A stretch of 64,000 nt of DNA from Branchiostoma belcheri (GCF_001625305.1 NW_017802380.1:812987-876986); one strand, 5' to 3'; counted from the stretch's first letter, positions 12,298-22,866 are shown. The notes: a model not told the origin generated them from the letters alone. Made by a program: numbers and translations.

Positions 12298-12351
12298 AAT
12301 CTCCAAGCATACGGTGGCAAGGCAGTATCCATTGGCCAGAGAAGTGTCTTT
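12298..12351. mobile_element. A-family MITE, left end only
   Basis: TAATCTCCAAGCATACGGTG and GGCAGTATCCATTGGCCAGA are present. The element stops where a C element begins, so a C insertion or rearrangement removed the rest. Confidence 0.75.
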
Positions 12352-12537
12352 TAGCCTCTACCAGGCTTCGGGAGACGGCTGAAAAGAGTAGAAATCGGTC
12401 AATTGCAAACAGACTGTTGGTCGGCATTTTGCCGCACCCTCGGTTGCTCTCTACCACACGAGTACTAGTACTCTCTAGCGGACCAACTCCCTCGACATGT
12501 TATCTCTCTATTTGACTGATTTCTACTCTTTCCTGCC
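12352..12537. mobile_element. C-family MITE lacking its right terminus
   Basis: TAGCCTCTACCAGGCTTCGG through the right-arm TGATTTCTACTCTTTCC. The final 25 bp or so are missing and replaced by a retroposon tail. Confidence 0.85.
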
Positions 12538-12622
12538 ACACGTTGTACCATGTACGATTGTCGAGCAATAAAGTTCATTCACTCATTCTTCCATTCATTC
12601 ATTCATTCATTCATTCATTCCA
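12538..12622 (+). mobile_element. Non-LTR retrotransposon tail with (CATT)n
   Basis: GAGCAATAAAGTTCATTCAC followed by CATTC repeats to about 12620, resembling the ends near 6713 and 41760. It joins a broken C element, consistent with a retroposon landing in it. Confidence 0.55.
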
Positions 12623-13372
12623 TCTGGATTTAAACCCATATTTGTCAATCTACTCACAGACCCTGTAGACACTATAGGTTCACAGCATGCATTCAGGACT
12701 TACAATGGTGGCAGGTAACGGTGTGTAGTACTAGTAGAGATGTGGCCAAATTCCCACACCTTGCTGCTATCTATAGACTGTTTTGTATACTAATGTGTTT
12801 GTGTTTCCTCGCTATTTCGGTCCCAATGATAATATGAAACTACTTAATTTAGCGCCCTTTATCATTCCACATCCGCACTGCTCCATTTTTAGGTGGATTT
12901 GATAAAAGAGACCCAAAAATCTGCCGGATTTCGCGGGAACGTAAATGGCTAATATATCGGATTTGATTATAACTAATGTTATTGGTGGTAATGATAATAC
13001 AACTAGAACAGCTATTTTCGTAGCGCGATGGGGGAAACAATTATAGCCTATTAGTGATTAGAGTGGGTTACGGGAAACCTTGAAAGGCCGTTAGGCGCTA
13101 TTTCGGTATTTCCCCGGAGTAATTTGGCCGTTCTGTCGCCATGGGAACGAGAGGAGAGTGGGCCATGACGTCACGGCAGTGGGAGCCCGGCAGGTGCCTA
13201 TAGTTGTAGTTATAGGAACGGGCACGTGTGTACACATGGAGTATTTGTATTCTTACGAGAATGAGAGTCGGAAGTGCTCTCAGAGCAACGAAATCGTGTT
13301 GCAGAGCGTTTCAGACGACGTAAATAGCATCCTTTGAGTAAGATATCACTCCAGTTCTATTTTTAACTGATA
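12623..13372. other. No gene recognised
   Basis: Contains one perfect CRE-like TGACGTCA at 13166-13173 in a short GC-richer patch (about 13110-13230). No transcript can be assigned. Confidence 0.35.
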
Positions 13373-13585
13373 TTTTATTGCAAATTCATGCCCGAGGGCT
13401 AATTGCATGAACAGAAGAAACATTTGGTATAAAAACAGATAATTAGTACACGTAGAACTACTAATAAATATTAAGAAACTACATTGTTGTACAAGTAAAA
13501 ACTACTGGATTTGACTTCTTTTTTGAAGACAGGGGAAGACAAAGGATCCCACTATTTTTAGACAAAGGACCCCACTATTTTTACC
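13373..13585 (-). repeat. G repeat, retroposon-like, complete end
   Basis: From TATTGCAAATTCATGCCCGA through AACATTTGGTATAAAAACAG to the TGACTTCTTTTTTGAAGACA block. Longer copies lie at 23399 and 38757, and end pieces at 27895, 30734 and 63258. On the minus strand the end reads TTTGCAATAAA, so it brings a poly(A) signal. Confidence 0.75.
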
Positions 13586-13875
13586 CCGATATCAAGATTT
13601 TCGATCTATGAGCTGAACAAACTTTCTAAAGTTGGAGCTAGGATATTTGCCAAAGCTCTTGTTTGAGTACGTGTACTCAGAACTACTGGACAAGGTCCAA
13701 TTCTACCGTATAGTTGTACCCAAAAGTATACATCCGTGCCTCAATTGACGTCAGAAGCATAGCAAACGTATCGACGTTTCCTACCCCACAGATCCGGGAG
13801 TCCCGAAGACTGCCAGACAACGTCGGCTTGTCACAATATTGATCCACTGAAAACTACGTCCGTGTCTGGCCGATG

Positions 13876-14072
13876 TACCCTCCAAGTAGATATTTTGGCT
13901 TATTTTCGGCGTATTATATGTATTTTTAGGCCTTTTTTTAAATCAGGCTTTCTTTTTTGCACTAGTACCCTTTTTACGCAAACGATACCAGTGCAAAAAA
14001 AAGAAAGCCCGATTCAAAAGCCTACAAACACGCCAAAAATAAGCCAAAACCCAAACCTCTGCTTGGAGAGTA
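13876..14072. mobile_element. B-family MITE, complete
   Basis: TACCCTCCAAGTAGATATTT to ACCTCTGCTTGGAGAGTA, with T-rich and A-rich complementary arms (CTTTCTTTTTTGCACTAGTA on the left). Flanking 9-mers TGGCCGATG and TAGCCGATG differ at one base. Confidence 0.93.
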
Positions 14073-14474
14073 TAGCCGATGGGGACTAGGAAATAAGAAG
14101 CACATTCGTATTGAGTTGTAATATCTTATTATTGAAAACATCAGGTTAATAATACTATTTTTCATATGAAATACAACAATATTATAGATACAACAATATT
14201 TTTCATCCGGAAATGCAACATTCTACTAGACCTAAGTGTCCATCAGTGTCCATTCACTAAGCCTAAGCCATTCATAAAACAACTGCTGTGTTTGACAGTC
14301 TGTTTGTTTCATCAACATTTTATTACGTTGTGTATGACGACCTCGCCCTTATCACGTACGTATATACGTATGCAGAAGTTTGCTGATGATAACGCAGTGT
14401 TTACCGTCAAACTGGACTGTTATAATATCCTGGAATAGCCACACCGCTCAGGCCACCCATGGACAGTAGTTGGG
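14073..14474. other. No gene recognised
   Basis: AT-rich; a short 90-codon plus-strand frame (14166-14438) has no recognisable features. Confidence 0.35.
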
Positions 14475-14681
14475 TAGCCTCTACCAGGCTTCAGGATGCG
14501 ACTGGAAAGAGTAGAAATCGGCCAAATAGAGTGATAACATGCCAAGGGTGTTGGTCCACTAGAGAGTACAATTCAGGTGAGGCAAAATGTACTCCACAGC
14601 GGACCAACTCCCTTGGCATGTTATCTCTCTATTTGTCCGATTTCTATTCTTCCATCCGCCTCCGAAGCCTGGTAGAGGCTA
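14475..14681. mobile_element. C-family MITE, complete
   Basis: TAGCCTCTACCAGGCTTCAG to CGAAGCCTGGTAGAGGCTA. Flanks GTAGTTGGG (14466-14474) and ATAGTTGGG (14682-14690) match at 8 of 9 bases. Confidence 0.94.
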
Positions 14682-14919
14682 ATAGTTGGGTACAGTTTGC
14701 TTATAACTAGATAGAATCGCAAGGGAAAACTCTGCCTTTTGATGTTTGACGTTTACCAAACAGTCACCCACACAACCCGTTTGATGTGTGGTTACCAAGA
14801 AAACAATCAGAACCTTTATGACTGTGTTATGCATCTTTCCTAAGCAACATATCACGTTAGATTTCTCACGTAGGCCATAGTTTGTACGTAAACTTTACAC
14901 GGAAATGTAGTATGTAGTA

Positions 14920-15096
14920 TAATCTCCAAGCAGATGATACGGTGGCAAGGCAGCATCCATTGACCAGAGGAGTAGCCAACAACTAGGTGCTAATAGCCTT
15001 TGAACTTTTCGACTGCTGGTAGATCTTCGGTGGCTAATGGACACTCCTCTGGCCAATGGATACTGTCTTGCCACCGTATCATCTGCTTGGAGATTA
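14920..15096. mobile_element. A-family MITE
   Basis: TAATCTCCAAGCAGATGATA and TATCATCTGCTTGGAGATTA enclose GGCAAGGCAGCATCCATTG and its inverse. No convincing target duplication; the flanks have diverged. Confidence 0.9.
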
Positions 15097-15296
15097 GCGG
15101 GCTACTCCTATTCACACAGTGTACCAACATGAGATATATATTCTATAACTTATCTTAGTAGTATCATTTTTAGGAACATGACGCCTTCATTGTACTCGCT
15201 GATTCTAAGGTCAATGTGAAATATGCGTACCTTCAAATTACTGATAATGATAATGTAAAACCCAAACTACAAGAAGGTCGGATAAGGCATAAAAGA

Positions 15297-15430
15297 TAGT
15301 ATCCACCAGACTCCTTTTGCAGGCAAATGGAGCTTCTCTGGCCGGCTACATTTTCTGGCCAATTATTTCCCCCTTTTTATGCCGATTTCTACGATTTATT
15401 CAACCTGCAAAAGGTGTCTGGTGGAGCCTA
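15297..15430. mobile_element. D-family MITE with short left arm
   Basis: TAGTATCCACCAGACTCCTT to GGTGTCTGGTGGAGCCTA. A perfect 9 bp target duplication, CATAAAAGA, lies at 15288-15296 and 15431-15439. The left arm lacks the AGTAGAAATCGG block present on the right as CCGATTTCTACG. Confidence 0.92.
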
Positions 15431-15913
15431 CATAAAAGAGATAAGACGACGAGAATACCAAATCTACGCACGCAGTGGTTGGCGCCTTTATTTCTCAGGG
15501 GTACAGAAGCTTCCTTACACTACATCAAACTTGGCAAAGACTTGGGTCGAGAGTTTAGAGCTAATCACATGGTGCTGATCGCTAATGGTCCCTCTCTGAC
15601 GCAGTTGAACGTAATTCCACGTTATGACGTCAATTATGACGTCTAGAAACAATGTATCCTTTAATTTTTGGCTGAGTTTGCCCAGGAATTCAAAACATGC
15701 ATGTAAATTTCCTCGTTTTGGACAAACTTTGTGTATAAATGTTTCCACGAATACCAGGTGCTCCATAACATTATTTCCCGCCAGACGCACAGGTAGACAC
15801 AGGCTGACGTTCTGACGTCAATTAGTGACGTATGTAACCGTTTTACCCCATATTTGGCATACAGGATATAACAAGGGGAGCTTCCGAGTAGCGCAAGCCT
15901 TTTTGAGGTTGCC
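15431..15913. other. Unique stretch with paired CRE-like sites
   Basis: TGACGTCAATTATGACGT lies at 15624-15641 and TGACGTCAATTAGTGACG at 15813-15830, so each holds a full CRE palindrome and a half site. Overlapping open frames on both strands (15317-15646 plus, 15515-15790 minus) have no recognisable domain. Confidence 0.4.
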
Positions 15914-16300
15914 GCGATAGGACAGACCTTGTCAACATTCTTGGCAACAACATCTTAGAAGGTCTCCGAACACGCAATCTTCAAGACAAGGCCAAATAAA
16001 GCATGTGCCTAGCCTTGTATTAAACAAACTTAAAAATTTCTGATGATATGCCACTATATATATAAATATACATATTAAATACATTGTAAACAACCAGACA
16101 AGACTGTATTGCGCATAGGATAGACCTTGTCAACATTCTTGGCAACAAAATCTTAGAAGGTCTCCAAACACGCAATTTTTACAACAATGCCAAATAAAGC
16201 AATGTGCCTAGTGTTGTATTGAACAAACTTAAAAATTTCTGATGATATGCCACTATATATATAAATACATTGTAGATAACCAAACAAGACTGTGTTGCGC
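15914..16300. repeat. Two-unit tandem duplication, unit about 199 bp
   Basis: The block from ATAGGACAGACCTTGTCAAC to the next copy ATAGGATAGACCTTGTCAAC is repeated once. Each unit includes CTTAAAAATTTCTGATGATA and CCACTATATATATAAATA. Confidence 0.93.
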
Positions 16301-16418
16301 AACAGGTTGGGACAGCTAAAGCCCGCCATTTTGATTGTTCGAAAATGACACTGAGTAAACTTTCATTTCAGCTAGCCTTCACCATTCATGAAGACGACAT
16401 GCACTCACAAAATACAAA

Positions 16419-16559
16419 CTATCTCTCTCTCTCTCTCTCTCACTCTCACACACACTCTCACTCTCTCTCTCTCACTCACACACACACACTCTCTCTCTCT
16501 CACTCTCTCTCTCACTCTCACACACACACTCTCTCTCTCACTCTCTGTCTCTCTCTCTA

Positions 16560-16591
<32 letters not shown>

Positions 16592-16592
16592 G
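16419..16592. repeat. (CT)n/(CA)n microsatellite
   Basis: Alternating CTCTCT and CACACA runs of about 170 bp. Open frames on both strands are artefacts of the repeat. Confidence 0.97.
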
Positions 16593-16874
16593 GTAATTTT
16601 CTCATGGTTGTTCACCCTCTTCACAAGGGTCAAGTGAAATCAATCAATCAATACAGTGTTTAGACTTTGTCTACTTCGACAGCCACAGAGAAAGAGGAAG
16701 AATACAGCTGTGTTGACACAAAACAGTAGCAGCATCCTTGATCGTTTTGACCCTCTCGACGGCTGTTCAGTTGAGCATGTTGCTAGGATGGACACGTTTT
16801 AACACGTTGTGTAAAATGTTCAAAAGAAGCACTTCTTTAGATGCACGTTTTGAAACATGCCCAAGGCATATTTT
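16593..16874. other. No gene recognised
   Basis: Nothing supportable in this short stretch. Confidence 0.35.
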
Positions 16875-17031
16875 CAGGGGTGCCAGAGTATACAGTGCTA
16901 TATAGTACGGAATACAGTGTAAGTTTACTAGCATACACTGCAATTTTACGGAATACAGTACAATCGTATTAGTATACAGTGCAATTTTACGGAATACAGT
17001 TCAATCGTATTAGTATACTTTGGCACTCCTG
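16875..17031. mobile_element. M-family MITE, short copy
   Basis: Ends CAGGGGTGCCAGAGTATAC and GTATACTTTGGCACTCCTG. The inside is made of short repeats (ATACAGTGCAATTTTACGGA, CAATCGTATTAGTATAC). Flanks ATTTT and GTTTT suggest a 5 bp target site, 4 of 5 matching. Confidence 0.75.
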
Positions 17032-17196
17032 GTTTTAAACGTATGAAATCAAGGCTATGCCCCTCACGATGAACATTTACTTGTGTGGTCAGTGTGATGC
17101 ACACGTTGTCATACATGTCTTTACCGGCGCATCATGTTATCTTGCGTCAGTGCATGTGATCTATCTAGGCTGGGGATCAAGCGCCGGTTCCTTGCT

Positions 17197-17512
17197 GTGA
17201 CGCGCACGTTTTGATACAGGTTTCCGCATGAATGTACATATCTAAGATTTTGCCCACAAGACGACGTAGGAAGCAAGTACCGGTGGTGTTACGTTGCAAT
17301 GGCGTGCATGCACGTACGACACAAGTGTACCAAGGTGTTACGATGTGAAGCGTGTCGGTGACGCGCACATTTTGATACAGGTTTTCGCATGAATGTACAT
17401 ATCTAAGAGTGTGCCCACAAGAAGACGTAGGAAGCAAGTACCGGTCATGTTGCAAAGGCGTGCATGCACGTAGGACACAAGTGTACCAAGTGTTATAATG
17501 TGAAGTGAAGTG
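17197..17512. repeat. Two-unit tandem duplication, unit about 161 bp
   Basis: GTGACGCGCACGTTTTGATA starts unit 1 (17197) and GTGACGCGCACATTTTGATA starts unit 2 (17358). Both contain GAAGCAAGTACCGGT and GGCGTGCATGCACGTA. Confidence 0.93.
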
Positions 17513-17555
17513 TAGGTTCATGTGAAGGTCTAGGCTAATGATGAAGCACTGTAAT

Positions 17556-17916
17556 CAGGGGTGCCAAAGTATACAGTGCAATTTTACCGAATACAATACA
17601 ATTTTACGGAATACAATACAATCGTATTAGCATACAGTGCAATTTTACGGAATACAGTGCAATCGTATTAGCATACAGTGCAATTTTACGGATTACAGTG
17701 CAATCGTATTAGTATACAGTGCAACTTTACTAGTAAAACTAGTAAAGTTGCACTGTATACTAGTAAAATTACACTGTATACTAATACGATTGTACTGTGT
17801 TCCGTAAAATTGTACTGTATACTAATACCATTGTAATGTATTCCCTAAATTGCACAGTATACTAGTAAAGTTGCACTGTATTCCGTAAAATTGCATTGTA
17901 TACTCTGGCAGCCCTG
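17556..17916. mobile_element. M-family MITE, long copy with perfect central hairpin
   Basis: CAGGGGTGCCAAAGTATACA to ATACTCTGGCAGCCCTG, inside a perfect 5 bp direct repeat GTAAT (17551-17555 and 17917-17921). Each arm is an array of 20-24 bp units (AATACAGTGCAATCGTATTAG and the inverse). The centre (17712-17760) is a perfect inverted repeat of 23 bp arms around AAA. Confidence 0.85.
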
Positions 17917-17929
17917 GTAATAGTTGTTT

Positions 17930-18239
17930 TGATCATGATGCACACGTTGCTATGTGGCACGTCTCCGCGAATGTACATATCTAAGCGAAGACGCGGCTAG
18001 AACTACTTACGTTGCTAGGGCGGGCACGTTTTCAAACATTTATCTGTGCGAGTGTGTTTTCAGAGGGATCCCGCGTCCTCACATGTGAATGGAGACGGGC
18101 GACCCTCAGCACGAAGCACTAGTTTTGTTGCTATGATACACGCACGCACGTTTTCAAACACAACAGAATGGTTCCTTGCAAATTCTTGTCTCATCGCTAA
18201 TCGCAAGTTGATTGCAAAACACGAACAAATAAGGCAGTA
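17930..18239. other. No gene recognised
   Basis: Nothing supportable; the CGCACGTTTTCAAACA motif recurs several times nearby (18024-18160), hinting at old local duplication. Confidence 0.35.
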
Positions 18240-18380
18240 TCTGTATCTGTACAGCCGGTATAACCGCCCTTCGGCGTAACACACCAGCTTCTGTATCTGT
18301 ATAGTCGGTATAACCGCCTTTCGGCGTAACACACCAGCTTCGCAGGCACGTGGCGCGGCGGCAGCTTGCTATATTACACC
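18240..18380 (-). mobile_element. Non-LTR retrotransposon 3' UTR, one full and one partial copy
   Basis: Two copies of TATAACCGCCCTTCGGCG/TATAACCGCCTTTCGGCG lie in a row, each preceded by CTGTATCTGTA-type tail repeats. The second continues into the GC-rich CAGCTTCGCAGGCACG block shared with 3769-3840 and 20565-20640. The orientation is minus, judged from the 3' tail. Confidence 0.65.
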
Positions 18381-18649
18381 GATATAATATAACATGTGAC
18401 TACTCTAGTCTGAATGCTGACTCTAAAAAAATGAACATATCTCATCATATCTGTATAGATGTAAGATCCCGCGAATGTCCATGTGAAGAAAATCAAATCA
18501 AATCAAGAATTAGATGGGTAAAGGTAGCGAGTAATTCGGGGACTGTTGATTCATTTCCAGCGTGACCTACATGGCCTATTCTCAAGGACATCAGACACAA
18601 CCTTTGACAGAATTTCCCTCCAAATATGTGAAATAAATGCATGCAATTC

Positions 18650-19345
18650 ATCGTTTTCTGTGTGATTAACGTAGAATATATACATTATTAAAAACGCACG
18701 GTTTGTGCTTGCTTTCTACATACGTGTACACTAGTAGTTGTGCCGGGGTGATTTTGTGCGTTGTGTTTGTATTTTCTGATGACACCTGTTAACAGTCCAA
18801 CTTCCTCAGCCCAAAAGACACTCTCAGTCTTATGCCACAGTTCTCATACATGTAATACATTGTATATGCATTGTTAGAAACGTATAGTTTGTGCTTTCGG
18901 GGGCACATTTTTTTGCCTGGTGTGCTGGCGTTGTGTATGTTGTTTGTTTTTTCTGATGATACCTGTTAGCTATCCCACTTTCCCAAGCCAAGGGCGCTCT
19001 CAGCCTAATGTCATAACTGTTATACATGTAATACACTGTATATACATATTTGTACCCGCAGTGATTTTTTTGCTGCAGCTGGCGCTGTGTATGTTGTTTG
19101 TTTCTGATGACACCTGTTAGCTATCCCACTTTCCCAAGCTAAGGGTGCTCTCAGCCTAATGTCATAGCTGTTATACATGTAATACACTGTATATATAAAG
19201 AATTTGGACGTTTGGTTTGTGCCATCTACATATATTTCTACCCGAAGTGATTTTTTGTGTATGTTGGTTTTTTTCTGATGACACCTGTTGCTAGTGTTAG
19301 CTATCCCACTTTTCTAAGCCGAGGACGCTCTCAGCCTAATGCCCC
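18650..19345. repeat. Four-unit degenerate tandem repeat, unit about 153-178 bp
   Basis: TTTCTGATGACACCTGTTA-type starts lie near 18771, 18950, 19103 and 19270. Each is followed by a CTCAGCCTAATGYCA-type block and most by a CATGTAATACACTGTATAT block. No reading frame is preserved between units. Confidence 0.85.
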
Positions 19346-19450
19346 AGCTCCCATCCCTCCCTGATGAGCACCATTCAGACCCATCATACGGCTCCTCAGC
19401 CCGCTGTGTACCCTCTACCTGTAGAATAATGAGCCTACGGCGCGCCAATT

Positions 19451-19817
19451 TAGGCCACAGCAAGTAATTTTTATGGATGACATCAGCGCGCGCATTAATT
19501 TTCGCCTTAAGTTTGTTGCCTTCCGACAGTGGTCTGTTGCCATGCTGGAAGGTGGATGTCAGATAACTATAAAGAGAGGAGACAAGAAAAGGCTCTGATT
19601 TAATGTTTATTTTCTTACTTTGATGCAGTGATATGTGGTGTTGGCTGTGTATATGTGATGTTTCCACTGAATCAAAACCATCTGTACAATAAATGGATTT
19701 CAAAATGTAGGAACCTTGTTTTTTTCGGCCCGCCTTGTTTGTTTTTTTTCGCCCGCTCGCTTTAGATTTGGCGTCTGTGCAGGATGTCATCCATAAAATT
19801 TACTTGCTGTGGCCTTA
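19451..19817. mobile_element. K-family MITE
   Basis: TAGGCCACAGCAAGTAATTT with TTTATGGATGACATC on the left, and GGATGTCATCCATAAA plus CTTGCTGTGGCCTTA on the right. Contains the GCGCGCATTAATTTTCGCC and GACAGTGGTCTGTTGCCATG interior shared with 28301-28678. Flanks GCGCCAAT and GCGCTAAT are similar. Confidence 0.88.
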
Positions 19818-19899
19818 GGCGCTAATGAAGAGCTCTGAGCGGTAACTCGCGTCGTGTTATCGTCGCGCATAATATTGGAGCGTCGCCTTGTAACAGATG

Positions 19900-20470
19900 G
19901 AAGAGGACATTTACCGGGTGGGCTGTAAACATACATGACATTACTCTCCAAGCAGAGGTTGTGGGTGGATGATCGTTAGCTTTTTATATATGGCCGGTTT
20001 TTTTTTTGTGTGTGTGTGTTTTTGATTTTTGTCGCTACCCCCACCATCCCGTCAGTGGCCGGCGACCTTCTCTGGCTAATGGATACTGTCTTGCCACCGA
20101 AAGGGATCTGCTTGGAGATTATAAACATACGAGTAAATGACATTAGTGATTTCGGCGTACGTATGGGATGTTAGGTGGTCAACAAAAACTCACCATGTGG
20201 GCGGGTCGAGAGACAAACAGAGAGCTAGCCTACTTTCAAAAACTCGTATTTTCCTTTTCCAAGAAATATCGTAGTAGAGTGGAACAGATACAGGAGGACA
20301 TTTGCCGGCTTAGGGTGTAAACATACATGACATTAGTGATGTCGGCGTACGTGTGTGATGTTGGGAGGTCATCACAACACTTCAGAATCACCATGTGGGC
20401 GAGAGACAAAAAAGAGATAGCGTACGTGCAAAAACTCGTGTTTTCCAAGAACTATCGTAGAGTGGAACCA
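19900..20470. repeat. Two-unit tandem duplication (about 190 bp after removing the MITE)
   Basis: GAGGACATTTACCGGG to CTATCGTAGAGTGGAAC recurs from about 20292 to 20465. Unit 1 carries the AB element at 19942-20121 and unit 2 (ACATGACATTAGTGATG near 20330) is the empty site. Confidence 0.85.
19942..20121. mobile_element. AB chimeric MITE
   Basis: Left end TACTCTCCAAGCAGAGGTTG (B-like) followed by the GATCGTTAGCTTTTTATATA and TGTCGCTACCCCCACC blocks. The right end is A-type, GGGATCTGCTTGGAGATTA. Flanks share TAAACATAC and ATGACAT on both sides, so the flanking duplication is longer than 9 bp. Confidence 0.9.
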
Positions 20471-20504
20471 CCAAGCAAAGTTAAGGAATCATCACATCAC
20501 TAGA

Positions 20505-20660
20505 AAGCTTTAAACAACTCCTGCAATTAAATGTGCACAACTTGAGTGTAACAAGTCGTTCGGTGTGATATAGCGAGCTGCCGCCGCGCCGCGTGCCTGC
20601 GAAGCTGGTGTGTTATGCCGAAGGGCCGTTATACCTGCTATACGGATACAGATACGTGAC
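20505..20660 (+). pseudogene. Non-LTR retrotransposon 3' end: last RT residues plus 3' UTR
   Basis: Reads LESFKQLLQLNVHNLSV then a stop (about 20501-20570), matching the S-L-x-x-F-K-x-x-L ending of CR1/L2-like proteins. The GC-rich 3' UTR shared with 3769-3840 follows, then a CGGATACAGATAC tail. 5'-truncated and dead. Confidence 0.65.
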
Positions 20661-20963
20661 TATGCACGGTTGTATACTGTGCGATTAAGAATGAATGAAT
20701 GGATTACGTTTACGCTCTTACATGCAAAGTACAGGCCTTGGTGATAAAGCAATGCGAAGAATGATGATTGCAGTGATATGCCGCACATGTTGCCGCATAT
20801 GCCGCATTGTACTATAACTACAGTGGCTAAAGCTTAGTAGTATGTACAGAATCAACTTCTTTTCGCTTCTCAAGCGGCTGTAATAAAAGAATAGATGGAG
20901 CTTATAATGCACTGTTTATCATAGTTGCATAAGAAATATGGATTTTTCTTCGATAGCTAGCTA

Positions 20964-21190
20964 TTTAAGTATAATATGCATATCAACGTGCGAGACATAT
21001 ATTACCTATTGTATATGTAAGGAGACTTTTACTTTTAATTTGACTTTCTCGTCTTATAAGATATGAGAAAAAAGGTTGCATAATACATTTGACCCTAGGA
21101 GTCAGTAGAGTCTATAACTGACATAGTACAAGTAATCCCCATGTTGTACCGTCTCCTGTACACACAGTAACACAGACCATGTCAGTAGTG
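20964..21190. repeat. Segmental duplicate, copy 1 (empty site for the F element)
   Basis: TTAAGTATA through ACATTTGACCCTAGGAGTCA to TCTCCTGTACACACAG matches 22168-22560. The second copy has an F element inserted; here GCATAATAC (21078-21086) is the uninterrupted target. Confidence 0.85.
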
Positions 21191-22167
21191 GTGCTCAGCC
21201 GTACCTTTGTGTGTAAGTTTGCCGCCGTTTCTATTGACCAGGTCTATTTAAAGTCGTTGTTAGCCGAGTAAATAAGCGGGAAGGTGTGCCGACCGGTCTC
21301 AAGGTCCGACGCGACCGAGAGGACAAAGGAGTACACTATGTTTCAATCTTAGTGACTGCATGTTAGCGATTAGTTACACCTTTATTGTTACCACGGATAT
21401 ATATTCTGTAAGTAATTTGCCACATACATATATTCTGTACGTAGGATGAAGTTGTTAGATCTTTAGTTAAGTTGTAGAAGACCATACAAAAGTCCCTGTA
21501 CTTTTTGTTGTGTCAGTAAAGAATCTTTCTGTAAGAAATAATAATAAAGACAATATAAAATAACATAAAGGAATAGCTCTGTAGTTAATGGTATTATAGA
21601 CTTTGCTTCCTTGTTTTATTTCAATATATACCCGATTTGTGCTTTTATTTCCTTGAACTTTTATTATACTGCAGTAAATATACTGTAAGAAGCATGTGTA
21701 GGTACAAAAGAGGGAGTACAGATATGTATGTAAGTTTTTTCCAAGCGAATATCCGGTAGGACGCATGGTTTGTAACGTGCCGTTACTTCAAGCCCGCGCA
21801 CAATATACACAACATATACACAAAAATGAAAGGGTATGTTTATTTACACACAATTCTAATCCTTTCTCCACCCAACGCCTACAGACTTTCACTCCAACGG
21901 GTCTAAAACGAATTTCTGACGAGTTATTTCGAGCGAGTTGATGAAAAATGTAACGTTACTTGTCTCCAGTTCCAAAGACTTTCACGCCGAGTTTCTTTTT
22001 TTTTTCTGTTGCGCGTTCAGGTGGCATGAAGTTCGGAGTCCTTCACCCATGCCAGATCAAACATCCTACTCCGTTACTGACGTCAATGAAAGGTACACAA
22101 CCAAACAAAGGGTTGTCCAGGTCCGGGTCCTGTTCACGTGTAAACCACGCTACGAATGGAGATAACT
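21191..22167. other. No gene recognised
   Basis: AT-rich, with short open frames only. A CAGGTCCGGGTCCTGTTCAC block near 22116 recurs near 22567. Confidence 0.35.
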
Positions 22168-22560
22168 TAAGTATATCACTGTGAAACACATATAACCTGT
22201 CGTATATGTAAGATATGTAAGACTTTACCCACTTATTTGACTTTCTCTATATATGAGATATCAGGAAAAGGCTACATGATACTAGCCTCCATGCCAAAAA
22301 CTGGGGGTTTTGGGAGTCTTCATGGTCTTTGGGAGCTTTTATGTGCTATTTTCTGATTGCACATAGACAACATAGCCGGCCTGATTAAAACAGCAGAAGA
22401 CCACCAAACCCCCAGTTCTATAAGCTTGCTACTGAGGATAGAATTATACATTTGACCCTAGGAGTCAGTAGAGTCTATAACTGATATACTATGATAGTAC
22501 AAGTAATCCCCATGTTGTAAGGTCTCCTGTACACACAGTCAACACAAACCGTTTCAGTAA
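22168..22560. repeat. Segmental duplicate, copy 2
   Basis: Second copy of 20964-21190, about 1.2 kb away in the same orientation, interrupted by the F element at 22283-22440. Confidence 0.85.
22283..22440. mobile_element. F-family MITE
   Basis: TAGCCTCCATGCCAAAAACT to TTCTATAAGCTTGCTACTGA, ending GGATA. The interior holds TTATGTGCTATTTTCTGATT and CATAGCCGGCCTG. Flanks ACATGATAC and GAATTATAC both derive from the empty-site 9-mer GCATAATAC seen at 21078. Confidence 0.88.
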
Positions 22561-22639
22561 TGGTACCCAGGTCCGGGTGCTGTTCACGTGTAAACCTCGC
22601 TACGGGCAAGAGATATGTCCTATAGCGGTAGCCAGACCT

Positions 22640-22866
22640 GTACTAGTGGCCATTGATATACAGTAAAACCTGTACAAGTGACCACCTCTACATAAGGACG
22701 CGGCACCTGGCTATTGATATAGTCAATCTTGTACAAGTGACCACCTCTACATAAAGACCACCTGGCCACTGATATACAGTGAAACTTAATTGTACAAGTG
22801 ACCACTTGTACATAAGGATCACCTGGCCACTGATATACAGTCCAACCTGTACAAGTGACCACCTAG
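22640..22866. repeat. Minisatellite, about 58-61 bp unit, four copies
   Basis: Repeated GTACAAGTGACCACCTCTAC and CACCTGGCCACTGATATACA blocks near 22672, 22731, 22792 and 22849. Confidence 0.9.

Noticed and set aside
16345..16663. Leu/Ser/Thr-rich frames at 16.4-16.6 kb
   Set aside because: Products of the (CT)n/(CA)n microsatellite.
18650..19345. Four similar units considered as duplicated exons
   Set aside because: No frame is kept between units and no splice sites frame them; treated as a tandem repeat.
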